Below are positions 48,660 to 61,320 of a DNA stretch of 64,000 bases, piece after piece. Each line of letters opens with the position of its first letter. The stretch's first letter is position 1. This DNA comes from Earliella scabrosa (lineage: Eukaryota > Basidiomycota > Agaricomycetes > Polyporales > Polyporaceae). Below the pieces are notes generated by a model that was given only the letters and a program-made list of their open reading frames with translations, was not told the DNA's origin and ran no database searches. The stretch spans positions 4,340,001-4,404,000 of the forward strand of contig JABYQQ010000001.1 of NCBI GenBank assembly GCA_022605405.1, written 5' to 3'. The translations under genes and the position numbers were made by a program.

Positions 48660-51191
48660 GTACTTGTATTATCGAGAGCGTGAGGCCTGAAGAGGTGTAG
48701 TCAGTGGTGTATCCATAGGTGCGTGATCCGACGTACAGCGTGGTGACCGGGACGGCGGGACAATACAGTGACACTAACACGAAACCTCGGGCCTTCTTCC
48801 TGCAGGATCTATGTATGTGCAGTAATGTCAACTTGTATACATATAGCAACGTCATGGGCAGCAGTGGACGCTGTCTGCCGAGTCAAACCTCCAAGCTTCC
48901 TTTGCGCACAGCGAGCACCTGAGTGGGCGCGTCGGAGCGACGAGTAACCACACGATCAGCTTCTGGCTCGCGGAAGCGCACGACCTGCCCTTGGTGCGTC
49001 TTCTGGAATGCCCTCCGCTCCCATCGGAGTGACAACTGTTCGGGCTCTGTACGCTAGTGCGACTTGGCCTGGGCCCCCGTTCCTGAATCGTCCCAACGAC
49101 CGGTCACCGAGGAGGCTGTTGGAGGCTGTTGGAAATGGTCCGAACAAATTCTGTTTTGGCATCACTGACGCAGCACGCTAGTACCTATGGGTATACAGTC
49201 GACGGCTGTACTGGATCTGAATTGCAAGGATGCAGTCGGCTCATCAGATATCTTGTCAAATACGAAGCAGCAACGGTCCATCGATATCTCCATGTGGTCG
49301 AGTACGTTACTGCGCTACTCCCAGTCTGTACCTCGGGACCGTTCCACGCCGGACGCGATCAACAGATATCGATTCAATACAAACAGACTTGGCTGGGCCA
49401 CTCAGGTTGCAGCTGCGTGGATATGACATGTAGCCAATCAGTGAATCACGTCCGGATGTTCGATAGTCAATGTGCGAAGGCCGGCCCAACGTTCCTGCCA
49501 GTGTACTGTTACACAAGAGGAAGAAGCCCGCCCGGTCTGCAAGCCGCTTCTTGGCCCCGGTTTCGAGGTCAGTAAGTACGCATACACGTAAGAACGCAGA
49601 GGCGACGGTCCGAGCCTGGTCCAAGCATTACAGTCCACTGTTCATGCTCTCCCTCAATTGACAGACTCGGACAGAGTCACTCCCGGGACCGCATGGCGGG
49701 ATGATTCGGTGATCCGCCACCCGTCGCTCGGGGACAACGAGCCAACGGCATCACCAAGCTTTACGCGTCCCTCAACGTCAACGACAAATTCTCAATCCAG
49801 CCAGAGCTCGACAAATGCCCAGATCTCAGTCCCGCACAGCGACTCGGTCCCCGACGACCAAATGATAAATGCGACAAAATGCACACGCCAAACCTCGGAG
49901 GACCGTCTCGAGTGTTGGTAGTCGGTGTTGGTGACAATCGATCACAGCTTGCAGGTCCGATCGCGAGCAACGAAAAGAGAGAGAGAGAGAGAGAGAGGAA
50001 AGGAAAACTCGATTGCCCGGCTAAAAGTACAAGTCCATCCGGCCTCCCTGCAGTAATGCAGTAATGCGCAGGCCGGCGGGTGACGGATGAGTGTGTATGG
50101 TGATGGGATAGTGGACTCGTGTGGTGAGGATACGCTGTGCATGCTCCACACCCCCAAACGCCGCCACGCCTCGGTACGGACGCGAGCTCCGCATGCGCAG
50201 ACGCGGGGGCAGATGATGCGAGGAGCCCCGACAGGCACGAGGAACGAGGGATAGATGATGGTAGGGGAGGAATAGGGGGGGTACTAGGGATCCAAGTCCG
50301 GGGCTGTGGAGTTGCATGCGGGATCCGAGAGCAGCGAGTGCACCGGAGAGAGGGTGAGAGAGGGAATGTACGTAGCGTCGTGGCACGGTACAACAGACAA
50401 CAAGTCGAGGGAGCGATACGGTGATGCACAAATGCAGTGGGCGATGATGCAATGCGGGAGAGAGAGGGGCGGGAGACGTCGATGTATGAATGGAATAGAA
50501 TGAGAAAAGAAGAAACAAATGCGAATGCAGGATGATGCAGATGCAGTGAGAAAGTGAAGTGATGAAGATGAAGATGGAAGATGAAATGAAGATGAAGGCG
50601 GACGTGCAACCAAGATCAGCGACCAGTAGATGCGGACTAGTACAGTACCTATCACGAGGAGACGGGGGACCAACGATGTCGAGGGAGGCGCGGGGACACG
50701 AGAGGGGTTAGAGGAGTAGATCCGGGTTCAGATCACGAGAGATGATGCAGACGGGCGGGAGCGGGGAGAGAGGGAAAGGGAGAGAGACCGTGGTATATAC
50801 ACATCCGACTCTACGAGTCCAAGTGTCCTTCAAAGTCGCAGCAACAAAACGCGCCCGCAGCGCTCCACGCACAGACGACGGCGCGGGCCCGGCTCTCCAA
50901 CGACGACTCACGAGGATCGTCCGGGGGAGGGGGCCAGGGCCGGCTGCGTCTGCGCGGGCGACGCCGCGAGCGAGGAACGAGGAACGCGAGCCAATTAAGA
51001 CGTCACGATAAGTTATTGGCGCAGCAAGCAAGACCTATGTGCATTGAAGCAAGCGATATCAATATCCGCGCCAGGCCGGGGGAGGGTGGGAAGCTGTTAA
51101 GGAGCGGGGCGGTAGTATGTACAACACGCAAGGGCGTGGATGCGCGGCCGTTTGAGCGCGGCGAAGGGCAAGGGTGAAAAACGGCAGAAGT
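48660..51191. other. 2.5-kb gene-poor interval with simple repeats
   Basis: No convincing gene. A (ga)n run lies at about 49977-49998. A purine-rich, GAT/GAA-rich low-complexity stretch lies at 50500-50600 (gatgaagatgaagatggaag). A Ser/Thr-rich open frame at 49658-49921 lacks an ATG start and support. The right end holds the 3' UTR of the membrane-protein gene. Confidence 0.45.
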
Positions 51192-54100
51192 TTATCGATG
51201 TCGTCCGAGCTGGAATCCGAATACGGATGTTGACGAGCCAGGCGTCGTGGTCGTCTGTGGGGGTGCGCTAGGAGGTGAACCAGGCACTGGTGGCGGGTTC
51301 GTCCGGACTGGTGTTGGACTGGGAGAGCCCGACGCCCGAGCGGCGGTGGCGGTCATGCTCGCGAACTGCGGCGCCGTCGGACTGTACGGCGAACCTTGGA
51401 CAGCACTCGTCGTTCTGCCGAGGATCCGCTGCACGATGAACGGCGGCACACTCTGCGAGCCGCCCTGCGACCCTCCTCGGTGGTGCGTGGGCCGTGTCGG
51501 CGACGATGGCCCAGCACTGGGCAGGGGAGGGTGCGGCGGTCTATGCGAGCCACTGAGGCGATATGCAGATGCACGACGAGACTCTACCGGCGATATCGGT
51601 GAGATTGACGAGTGTGTCGAATGGCGGAAGTGGATGTCTGAGACTGTGTATGGGACCGAATCTGTTGGGGATGGCAGCTGATTCGCATCGTACGGGAAGT
51701 CTTGCTCCGGACCTTCACGTTCGGGCGAGTCGAGCGAGGACGTGGTGGCTTGATCGATCTGAAGGGCGGGGAGTGCAGGCGTGGATTGCGAAAGAGGGAT
51801 AGGATGCAGCGAGACATTGGAGGATAATGTCGGTCTTGAGGTTGATCCACCGCCAGCGAGCGTCATGGACAGCCCGAGTGATATGCGACGGTCAGGAGGG
51901 AGCGTTGCCCAGTTCACATGCGGCGAGTTGCCGTTGTGACTGTTCTCGCTGCCCGTGTTCCGCTTCGAACGACGGGAATTCGATCGAGAGGAACTGCGCG
52001 ACTTCCCGGTCGAGTTCGAGTTCGAATTCGACCCTGACTGTCTCTGCGAACGCGCCAGAGAAGTCGAAGTGGACGAGAAGTCCAGGAACGAGTAGATTCG
52101 GTTCGGACGTGTTGGAGAGGGCGGTGCAGAGGCTTCGCTGGCAACGTGCTGAGACAGGGCTTGCTTGAGCGACTGGGGCAAAGACATCGCGCCCATGCTG
52201 ATATGGCGTTCTCCGCCGCTTCGTTCTTGTACGTCACTGGCAAACTCCACCCGCAACGGCGAGATGTGGGCCTCAGGGAGATAGGACGGTGCAACCACCA
52301 GCTGGCCCTCCTCATCAGAGTGTGCCGGGGCAGGGACGGAGCCCAGGTTGGAGAGCAGGATACCCCTGGTGGAATCACGTCCTGGGAGGTCTCGCGGACC
52401 CCTCGGTCGCGCCGGGCTGCGTGGCGATGTAGGCGAGGGAATCAACGTCCGTGGAGGCGACGGGGTCGACGGCACAGCAGAAGCAGGGAGGTACCCACGC
52501 GGGACCTGCGCGATCGTGAGGTCGGGCAGCTCGATCGAATAGCTCCCGTCCGAGTTCTTCGACGCGTTGCTCCGGCGCAGAGCGCGCTCCTTGCCCTTGT
52601 CTCGCGCCGAGAGATGGACGCCATCCTCGCCGTCATCCGAATCCTCCGAATCATCCTTCTCCTGCATCTCCTCCGGGATCGGGCTCCGGATGTCCAGCAC
52701 GCCTCCCGCCTCAAGGCCGCCCTCCCGCGCCTTCTGCGCGGTGCGCTCATCTGCCTCCGAGCGTCGTTTGTGCGGGAAGAGGAAGGACAAGCGGCGGGCG
52801 CGATTGATTTGAGGGTTGACGAGCATCTCCCGCTTGCGACTGCTGATACGGTGTCGCCGTCGCACGCAGAAGACAATGGCAGCCACCAGCACAGCAACGA
52901 CGAGCGTTATGCCGATAGCCAAACCAGCGATTGCACCGCGAGAGAGGGGGAACCCTCTCGCCGCACCAATGGGCGTCGCGCTGTACGGCATCGGCGGTGT
53001 GATTAACATGCACGGATGCAGGTTTGTTTACGACGCGTCGTTCCATGGAAGAGCGGACGTACACGAGGTCCGAAAAAGCGGAGGGAATGAAAGATGGTGC
53101 GGATCATCAGTCAGCCTTCCGTGACATTCGAAATTGTACACTGCTCGTACGTACCCAGCGTTCTCGTTGGTCGTGACATTGACCGCGCCCACAATGAGGA
53201 GCGACCCTGCATCATCACCTGCAGCCGACGAGCCAGCATTGACGACCTCGAGGGTGTGCATGACGGCGGGGTCGAGCCCGGTGCGAAAGAACAATAGCGT
53301 GGGCTCGTTTGAGGTGAATGAGGCGCGTGCAGAAAAAGTTAGAGGGCCTTCAGCGTCAAGCGACACGGTATATGCGCCCGATGCTGGAGTGGTGAGCCCG
53401 GTGAGGCCAACAGCGGAGCCTGGAAGTCGGGAGATTAGCCGTCGTCGCGAAGTAGAATATTGCTGCAGAGGACGGAGGGGAAGGAGAGAAAGAGGAAGCG
53501 GGAGAGACGAGGCGGAAAAGAGGGAAAAAAGAGAGTGGGGAAGCGAGGCGGAGGATTGGGAGGCGGGCAGCCGGGGAAGGGCATATATGGATCTCATCTG
53601 CGCGTCGAACGAGGCCTCGAGGGCATGACGGAAACGGAAGCAGCCTCTGACGTGAGAACCCCCAGAAGCCCCGTACACCCTCAAGCGCCGCGCTTCCCCC
53701 GCCCCGCCCCCATCACCCAGCGCTCCATCCGTCGCCATCACCGTTTTGCCGACTCCCCCGGGGCTGCGCTCCCCGAGACAATCCGCTCGAGGGCCCGGGT
53801 CCGCGACAAAAGACGTGACAAAACAAGCGGGTAGAAAGGCAAGAAAAAAAGATGCACAAACGCGGTCTACGCACCGTTGAAGTTCACCGTCGCCCTGTCC
53901 CCGACATTCGTGCTCGTATGGAACGTCGCGCTCGTGCCCGGCAGCAGCCCAGACTCGAAACTCCATTGGCCGCGGAACGCGACCTCGTCGTCTGGGACGG
54001 GCGCCGTGCTTGCCGTCGTGGAAGGGGCTGCCGCACTCGAAGTTGGCAGGGAAGAACTGGCCGCCGCACTGTCATCGAAGCTGGGTTAGTACGCGTCCAG

Positions 54101-56096
54101 ACTAGCTCAGCCCCGCAATCAAACTCCGTAAAGGCCGCGCTGCCAACGGACGGTCTCGAACCGGGCAGGAAGAGGCAAGAAGGCCGCAAAATGGGCGGTG
54201 GACGAACTGAACGCGCATCCGTGGCGGGGGTAACCATGCGACAGGCTTATGAAACTGCGAAGTGCATGGAAGCAAGGGGTGGCGGAAATTGACTCGCGGA
54301 GGCAGCTCCAAAGAAGCCGGTGAATCTCCCGCTCGTGCGTGAATGGAGGAAAGGCAAAACGGCAAGTAAGGCACTGGGACCTACTTTGGCGTCCCAGTAC
54401 CCATGGTCACGACCGCACGATCGAACGCAAGGATGGGGCCGGCAGTCGAGTTGCCGATATTGTTGTCGTTGTCATTCGGGTTGTGGAAGGTGAGTTGTAA
54501 TCTGTGCTGGCGGTCTGGTAGATTTCTGAACGCCACGAGAATGTCTGTTGCAGCGCCGTCCACCGTAGGAGTCTGTGAGAGCTGTTGATTGAAGTTGGTC
54601 GTAGCAGTGCCGTCTAGGACGACAGTCACGGCGGGCACCGCCCCAGAACCGGTCGCCAGATATTCTCGGGAAAATCTCCACTGAGGCGACCTGACCTGAA
54701 CATTTACCATACATATTCGGCGCCGTAACAGCTGACCTATCCTCAAACAATAGTTGAACCTTCCGGTAGTGGGAAATGCAGAATACTTGGGTGTCGTTTC
54801 GAGCACAAAGAAACGTCACTCGCAGGTAAACTCTTCGGTAGTGGGGAATTTGAACAGGAAAGAGGTGACCAATCCAGGGCAATAGAACGTGACATATTCA
54901 TCGGAAGGTGACATATCTGCACGCTGATTAGGTGACATTTGCCCGGAGACCTTTCTGAGTCGTTGATAGGTTACCTTTGTCCATGCTTTCCAGCCGCAGT
55001 CTTTGTTCACTTGTAAAGCCGCCTTCCTGGCTCACTGAAAGACCAAACAAAGCTCCAACTGATACCACCTGTTCAGATGACGAAAATCATACTCAAATGC
55101 TCAAGTCATGTCGCCTCAGTGGAGATTTTCCCGAACATTTTTGGCGACCGGTTTTGGGGCGGTGCCCGCCGTGAGTGTATGTAGCGTCGGGCAGGCCGGG
55201 GTCGTTGGTCAATGGTAGTACAAGAGTTCCGAAAAGCGTGATGTCCGTGCCTACAGTCACGTACACATGTCAGCGACAGCTGCGACACAGGAATGCAGCA
55301 AGACCAAAGTGGACAAAGAAAGTTGTCGCGCAGCCCAATGTCGAGAAGAAGCCCCAGTGACCGCTGACGGATTGGGATCCGCAATCATGCATCAGAACAA
55401 TTCGGAGATCTGTGAAACTTCTTCGCAACAGCAACGCTCGCTGCGACATAAGCACAGAACAGCGACGTCGCCGCTGACATGCGGTCCCCCGCACTCGTCA
55501 CATCACGGAGCAAGGGCGCACCTGTCCGTGTGCGGTTCTTCCTGCGCAAGAAGCCGGCTAGACGCCCACGAGCATATGGGCGCGAGAAGGGCCGCTATGG
55601 GGCGCGCTCCTGTCAAGGCGCGAGTGTGGACGACCGGTGCTTCGATGTCGCTTGCGCCGTGCCCGCACGGAGATGGCGGGTCCATCGCTGGCACGACCAC
55701 CGCGCACGCCGGGCTCGTTCTCCAGTGCCTTTAATCTCCCGCCCAGGAGCTGCGCAGCACGCATGCCCCACAGGCACGAGCACGGGTAGCGTGGGGGCCG
55801 CGAAATGGAAAGTGGGGGGATGTGAAGGGCGCAAAAAGAGTTCAGATTTACGTACCGTTCCAGTCTATCTGCAGCGCGGCCCCGTCGCACGCGGTGAGGT
55901 GCAAGCTCGTCCCGTTCCCTATTGCGGGGCCGATCGCCGAGCCCGCGCCCGAGTTCACGGTCGCGAAGCCCGAGTCTGTGTAGAACGGGTTCCATCCGAG
56001 CGCGGTGTTTGGGGTGGAGAACGTGTCCGCGAAGGGCGCGTAGAGGACGACCGGCGAGGTGTCGTCGATGGTGATGTTGAAGACGGGATCGGCCAT
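51192..56096 (-). CDS. Type I membrane protein gene, interrupted by a MITE in exon 2
   Basis: Five exons, 56096-55856, 55250-54385 (including the insertion), 54080-53875, 53419-53155 and 52980-51192. With the 547-base element and one target copy removed, exon 2 is 316 bases and the whole joins in phase to 938 residues. The ectodomain has two similar beta-rich repeats. Repeat 1 reads MADPVFNITIDDTSPVVLY, FSTPNTALGWNP, NGTDITLFGTLVL, DATYT-VVLDGTA. Repeat 2 reads FRGQWSFESGLLPGTSATFH, NFNGSAVGLTGL, GAYTVSLDAEG, MHTLEVVNAG. One membrane segment lies at about 360-382 (IAGLAIGITLVVAVLVAAIV), then CVRRRHR and a long Ser/Pro-rich cytoplasmic tail. There is no clear signal peptide. As it stands, translation enters the element and stops after 26 codons, so this allele is probably null unless the element is spliced out. 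The type is common in basidiomycetes; the role is unknown, perhaps in wall or carbohydrate sensing. Confidence 0.75.
54627..55173. mobile_element. 547-base MITE with about 70-base terminal inverted repeats
   Basis: The left end (54627) starts cacggcgggcaccgcccc and the right end (55173), read in reverse complement, starts the same way. The inverted repeats continue with about 90% identity for some 70 bases (54627-54697 and 55103-55173). The direct repeat AGT flanks the element (54624-54626 and 55174-55176). A CACGG start with a 3-base target duplication resembles CACTA/EnSpm-type non-autonomous elements, but I cannot place it firmly. The inside has no open frame of a transposase. It lies in a coding exon of the membrane-protein gene. 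Confidence 0.88.
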
Positions 56097-59000
56097 GCAT
56101 GTAGAACGAATAAATAGCCCCAGGTGCGGTGCGTGAGTGGAAGGGTGATGCGGGTGAAGGTCGTCAGAGGGCTATGTGGATGTGAAGGGCTCGGAGAGCG
56201 GAAAACATGCAAAGCAGGGTACCGGACGTGTCTGCGGGGGTGGGGGGTCGTCAGTCGTGGGGCGGCCCGTCGGAGAAGAGGAAGAAGGAGGAAGGCCAAC
56301 GGTCCCGGAGTCGCCTGCGCGGGATTGAGCGTCGACGAGGGGGAGAGAAAGCAGGAGAGCGCGGGAGAAAAGGAAATATAGCAGAGGGCGCGCGTCACAG
56401 GGTCATGGCCGGTGGTAAAGCGCCAGGGGGGAGGTCGGTTTGAGGCTGTCCGTGCCAATCTTGATCTGGAGGAGGAGGACGACCATGCAGCACGCCCTCC
56501 TGCCCAATCATCCAAGAGCTCGGATTACCATGTCGACGTCTCGACGGTGATGCGGCCCTCCCGACCACGCTGCCGCCTAGACAGCATACCCTCCCTGTTT
56601 TCTTGGAATCTCGCGGCGTTTGGGCTCCCTGCGAAGCGTGGTCGTGCGTCTTCCCGCCGGGACCGGAAGGTGGATGAGGCAGATGCGTTTGAGCGTGGTA
56701 AGCACCGTGCACATTCGGACTAGTTGGCTGTTGCTGTCCAAGTCTCTGGCAGAGATCGCCCATTGGACCGTTCGGGTCAACCAGCCGCGGCCCGCAGCCC
56801 GCTCCGAGCTCCCGATCCATCTCATCACCCAGATTTCGATCTTCATTGTGGCTTTTGCTACGCTGCCTCGTCACCTCGACGCGACCAACAAATCCATCTC
56901 GCACTTGCCACTAACTCAGGCCCGCACGTTCCAAATGAGAGCACTTGACACCTCCACCGTCATCATACACGCCGTGGTTAACTTGCTGACTTCCTCCAGA
57001 CGCCAGGTCGCGGCCCGCATCATCGACTTGACAACTTTACGGGGCTTCTAGGTTTCTCCACCTCCCCTAGCGCACACAATCTGCAATCGGATTATCTCTT
57101 GTACGTATGGCGGTGCGTGCATTTATATGATGTCGTCCTGATCACGCCCCCGTCCAAGAGGCGGACCTCCATCCTTGTCGGATCACAGTCCTCCTGCCAT
57201 ATCAGCGCAGCTCTCGAACGGGCCGAAGGGGCGTGCGCAGGCGCACACGCAGAACAGAATGCTGGCGGAACTTCGACCGACCGACGTCGTGCAACCGATG
57301 CTTGTTCAAACGTCCACATCTTCGTCGTCAGACGAGATCCCAATCGACGGCCACTTGCCACCCCTGGTTGCCCGCTGGCTCTAGTCACAGGTCACATTCA
57401 GCGCGCCCTGGTGAAACCAAGCGTGAAGACTGCGCCCCGCCGCCCATGAAGTATCTGCGGGCTACACCCCGACGTTGTAGGTGACCGTGTGTGTCGATTC
57501 ACGAGGTGGATCACACGCGACGCCCTCCCGACCCTTCTGGGGCGCGTCCGTACGCGACCTCATGTCTCCACGGCGAAGATTCTGGCTGCCCGTTCAAGCG
57601 TCCGACGCCTCATGGCATCACTGCTAGTGTACGGGTAAGCATGACTCCTTGCGCTAGGTACATACAGCTGAAACACCGACGGCTGATAGCACCCCACGAC
57701 TGCAGAGACCGGCGCAAGGACGACTGCCTGCAGCGATGTGTCCCTGCTCAACCGACCGGCTACCCGTCGCCCGATCATTTGCATAATGAAAGCCGCCTTA
57801 GCCGGCGTGCAGTCCACTTGATCCGCCTCGTGTTTGTAAGACGGACGACCTCCGCCGGCGAGAACAGGTATGTGTGTAGGCACCTGGCATACATGAGGTC
57901 GGCTCCGTACTGAGTATTGATGGATTGCTTCCCGTGCTTCCCGTACACGTCGGCTCTCAGACGTTGACAGACATCGCGGGAGAGTCAACACGCCCAGTCC
58001 CCTGCCCAAGCACAATCCTTTCACCGGTCACCTCCCCGTGAGGCTCGAGCATGCTCTGAACCCAGGATACATATTCTCATGGACGACGTCATCCGGATTC
58101 CGACTGGCGCGAGGCATCAGACACGCCTGCAGTTGCCGCCACCGGCCCATCTCATCCCTCCTGTCTGAGCACAGACTCTGGAGGCACTTCATGCCTCCAG
58201 TGGCATACAGCTCCCGCCGAGCGCACCAGCCTGTCACAAACGCACATTCATGTCGCACCATGCCAGTACTCCTGGTCGAGCGCGCGCCTGGGCGAAGATC
58301 AGGCAGCATACACCTGGGCGGCCCGCCCGTCCTTCCAAGTGGTATCGATGTGACCCAGTGGCGTCCCGCTTTCCCAAAAGGACGCTGCTCTCAGCGGTAT
58401 AGCACCTCTCGCCTGATGGCGAACTGCTACCTTCGGCAGCGGATCGCCCGTGCAGACGCTCTGGAGCACTCTGAGAGCGTCAGGCCTCCGTCATGAACGG
58501 GATCAACAATGTTTGACAAGAATCGGATCGCGACCGCCTTGGGGCACAATTGGTACCTTGGACTGTGTGAGCATGTACCCCGGTCGGGCAAGGTTCGTTT
58601 CGAAGCCCCCACTCATGGTATCGCGGCCAAGCGCTCAACAGTTTGCGATGGCGACTGTGTGTTGAGTTCGGGGCCTGTCGCCAGAATTTAGCCACACATG
58701 CGCTCCGCCATCGCTTCGATCCCTCCATGTGACGCCCGCGTCTCCGTGTGTCTGACGCGCCGGTGGCCAGACAGTATCCCGATTCCCTGCAATGCGACCT
58801 GGTGAGTCCTCTACTGCTGATGCACGTCGCTGTTGCTAGGGACCCAAATAGCTCGACCGTGAACCGAGAGAAGATCTTCGCCCTTTTGCTCTGCAGTACC
58901 CAGGTGCGCGGTAGAATTCATGATGGCGGCGGCTCAGGTGAGCAGTATTGAACTCAATGCGCACCGATCATCAAACTCACTTTCAATCTTGCTTAGGAAT

Positions 59001-61320
59001 CGGCGCTTGCGCAATGCAATGTTCAAGCGTGTGGCCCGGATATCGCGAGCTCACAGTTGCATCGCGGTGAACCCGAGCGCGGAGTCCCTTCGTCAGTCCA
59101 CATCGCTGCCGGTGGCACAGTGTAACATCAATATGCCGACGAGTGGATAGCGTGGCACTGATGTCCCATTATTCATCCGCATCGAAGCCGACACCCATGG
59201 ATATCTATCACCGGAAGCCTCCTAATCCCGCATCCACAGACGTTCCACACTCGTTCGCACCAAGCCCGCGATGGAACGAAGAAGATCGCGCCGGCTGCTC
59301 GTCTTCCGTACGTTGCGGCTGTTAGATGAAGACTTCTCATCTCTGAGATGTGCATCTCAGGCTTCCGCGGTGCCACCTGGCGATGCCCACGGACCGCACC
59401 TCCTGGTCCATCCGTTTGATCGTGGTGCTATCATGGAGAACGGAGACTGTACACAAGCCATCGTTCGGTCGTACCCGGCGTGCGTTCAATCTAACTGTTC
59501 TGCCCGATTCTGTTTATACTCCGTTGAATCACCCTCAAGCAGACACCAGACGGCCGGTCCCTCGAGCCTTATGCTTGCGCAAGATCGTTGACATACTATC
59601 GAGCCCCGTCGGGCCGAGCAGCATGTCCAGGGATCTTACGCGTCCCGTATCTCCTTCAATACGACTATGACAACCAACAGGACTGTACTCCCATCCTTGA
59701 CCGATTACAACGCCCGGTCAGCGGCTCAGGATAGAGGTGATAGATTAAATGGCCATTGTGTGTTTTGAGTGCAAAGGGCGTGCATCTGGATGGCTGAGTA
59801 CTGGAAGACCTGGCTTCCATGCCTGGCACTAAGTTGACCGGGCTTCAGGCTGCACTGTCCTGCTTCCACAACTCCGGGATGGATGTCGAATATTGGATCG
59901 ATCACATTGATGTATGGGGAGAACCACACCGTGATGGAGAGCGGTGTCATCGCACCGGTGTTCAATTCCTGCTACAGGGTTCAACGTGAAGCTATCACAA
60001 TAAGGAGGTGGATGCAACGTACCGGCCCGAGTATAGAACGTGAGAGTGAATCAAGTGCATTGTATGTAGCGGTGAAATCTTCATGATGTAAACGATCACA
60101 AACTCTCCAAACATGCTATAGAACGAGCACGGAGTGCCTCAAGGTTCCAAAAATTGTGCATACGGGGAGCTCTAGGTGCGTAGATGACGCTCTCCGCGAA
60201 GGAGAACCGGCACTAGAGATCAAACTAACCTCCCCTTGCAATGTAAGCAACAACCTCGACCGGCGGCCTCGTATTCGGACAGAATGTGACACGTCGTGGA
60301 TCATCACCATGCTGGCGAGGCATGGTCGGACGGAGGCAAAGCATCCCAACCAGATACAGATAGGTCGTTGCACTGCACACAGGTCCACCAGTTTGCTCAT
60401 CGAGCAGAGGGGCCTTTGTCATGACGTGCAAGTGCAAGGTACCCTATCAAGGATTCATCGCTGCCCCCGCCCGTACCTGGAAGGTTATCAGAGCCAGTGA
60501 AGCATCAAGACTTTACCGCAGCATCCTCGATGGGACGCTGCGAATGAGCCTGCACTGGCCAAAATTCAGGATTGGGTAGATGGTCCACTTGGTCACATCG
60601 ATACAGAGGTTGCCGTACCTCTGCCAGGACGAGGACAACGCTCAGGCTGTCCCTTGGCCTGGTCCGAGCGATTACCGCCAGAATCGAAGCGTGCTTACTA
60701 GTGAGTGGCTACAGAGAGCCTGAGCATCGCATGACTTCAAGTGCCCTAAGATAGTGGCAACACTTTACCAGCTGCATTGTATCAGAGTAGCAGAGTACTT
60801 ACCATGCGCCCTTGAAGGAGGACGAAGAGGAATCCGAATCGACTTGGAAGTCATTCTCTCCGAGGATTGACGCCTGCCCTCGCCCGGGCCGGCGTCTGGT
60901 ACTCCTTGCGGCTAAACCCGGGTCGGCGGGAATGGAGGTCGTCTCGAGGATGTACTAAGACCGACCTCCAGTCCACGTGGGCGCCTTGTGTACTTCTTAT
61001 GCAGCGTGAGCCCGCACTAAGATCTCGGTTCCCGCACAATCACAGCTAATACTGGGAACCAGATGTCGTCTGACGACTTGCGCCAGCCTTCCCATGGCCT
61101 GATCTTGTCCTCGTCTGCCACGCAGCTCGACTGCACCCCTCAACTTCCTCCCAAACCAAGTTTCCAAGTCCTACATCGCCCGACGGCTTTGTAGAGTACG
61201 CTTCGCCATCGAACACTCAGGAGAGTAAGTGAACGAAGTCTTACGTGGCGTATTGCGCTTATCTCTCAGCTTCCGCTTCTCCGCTGGCAGTAGTATCCTT
61301 CCCGCTGGGGCACCGTAGCC
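56097..61320. other. 5.2-kb gene-poor interval
   Basis: The first few hundred bases hold the promoter of the minus-strand membrane-protein gene. From 56400 to 61200 I find only scattered short open frames on both strands with no domain, no plausible exon chain and no obvious tandem or inverted repeats. The P450 promoter lies at the right end. The interval may be old, mutated transposon DNA. Confidence 0.4.

Noticed and set aside
49761..50609. 282-codon minus-strand frame rich in His, Leu and Ser
   Set aside because: Lies over GA- and GAT-rich simple sequence; low-complexity artefact.
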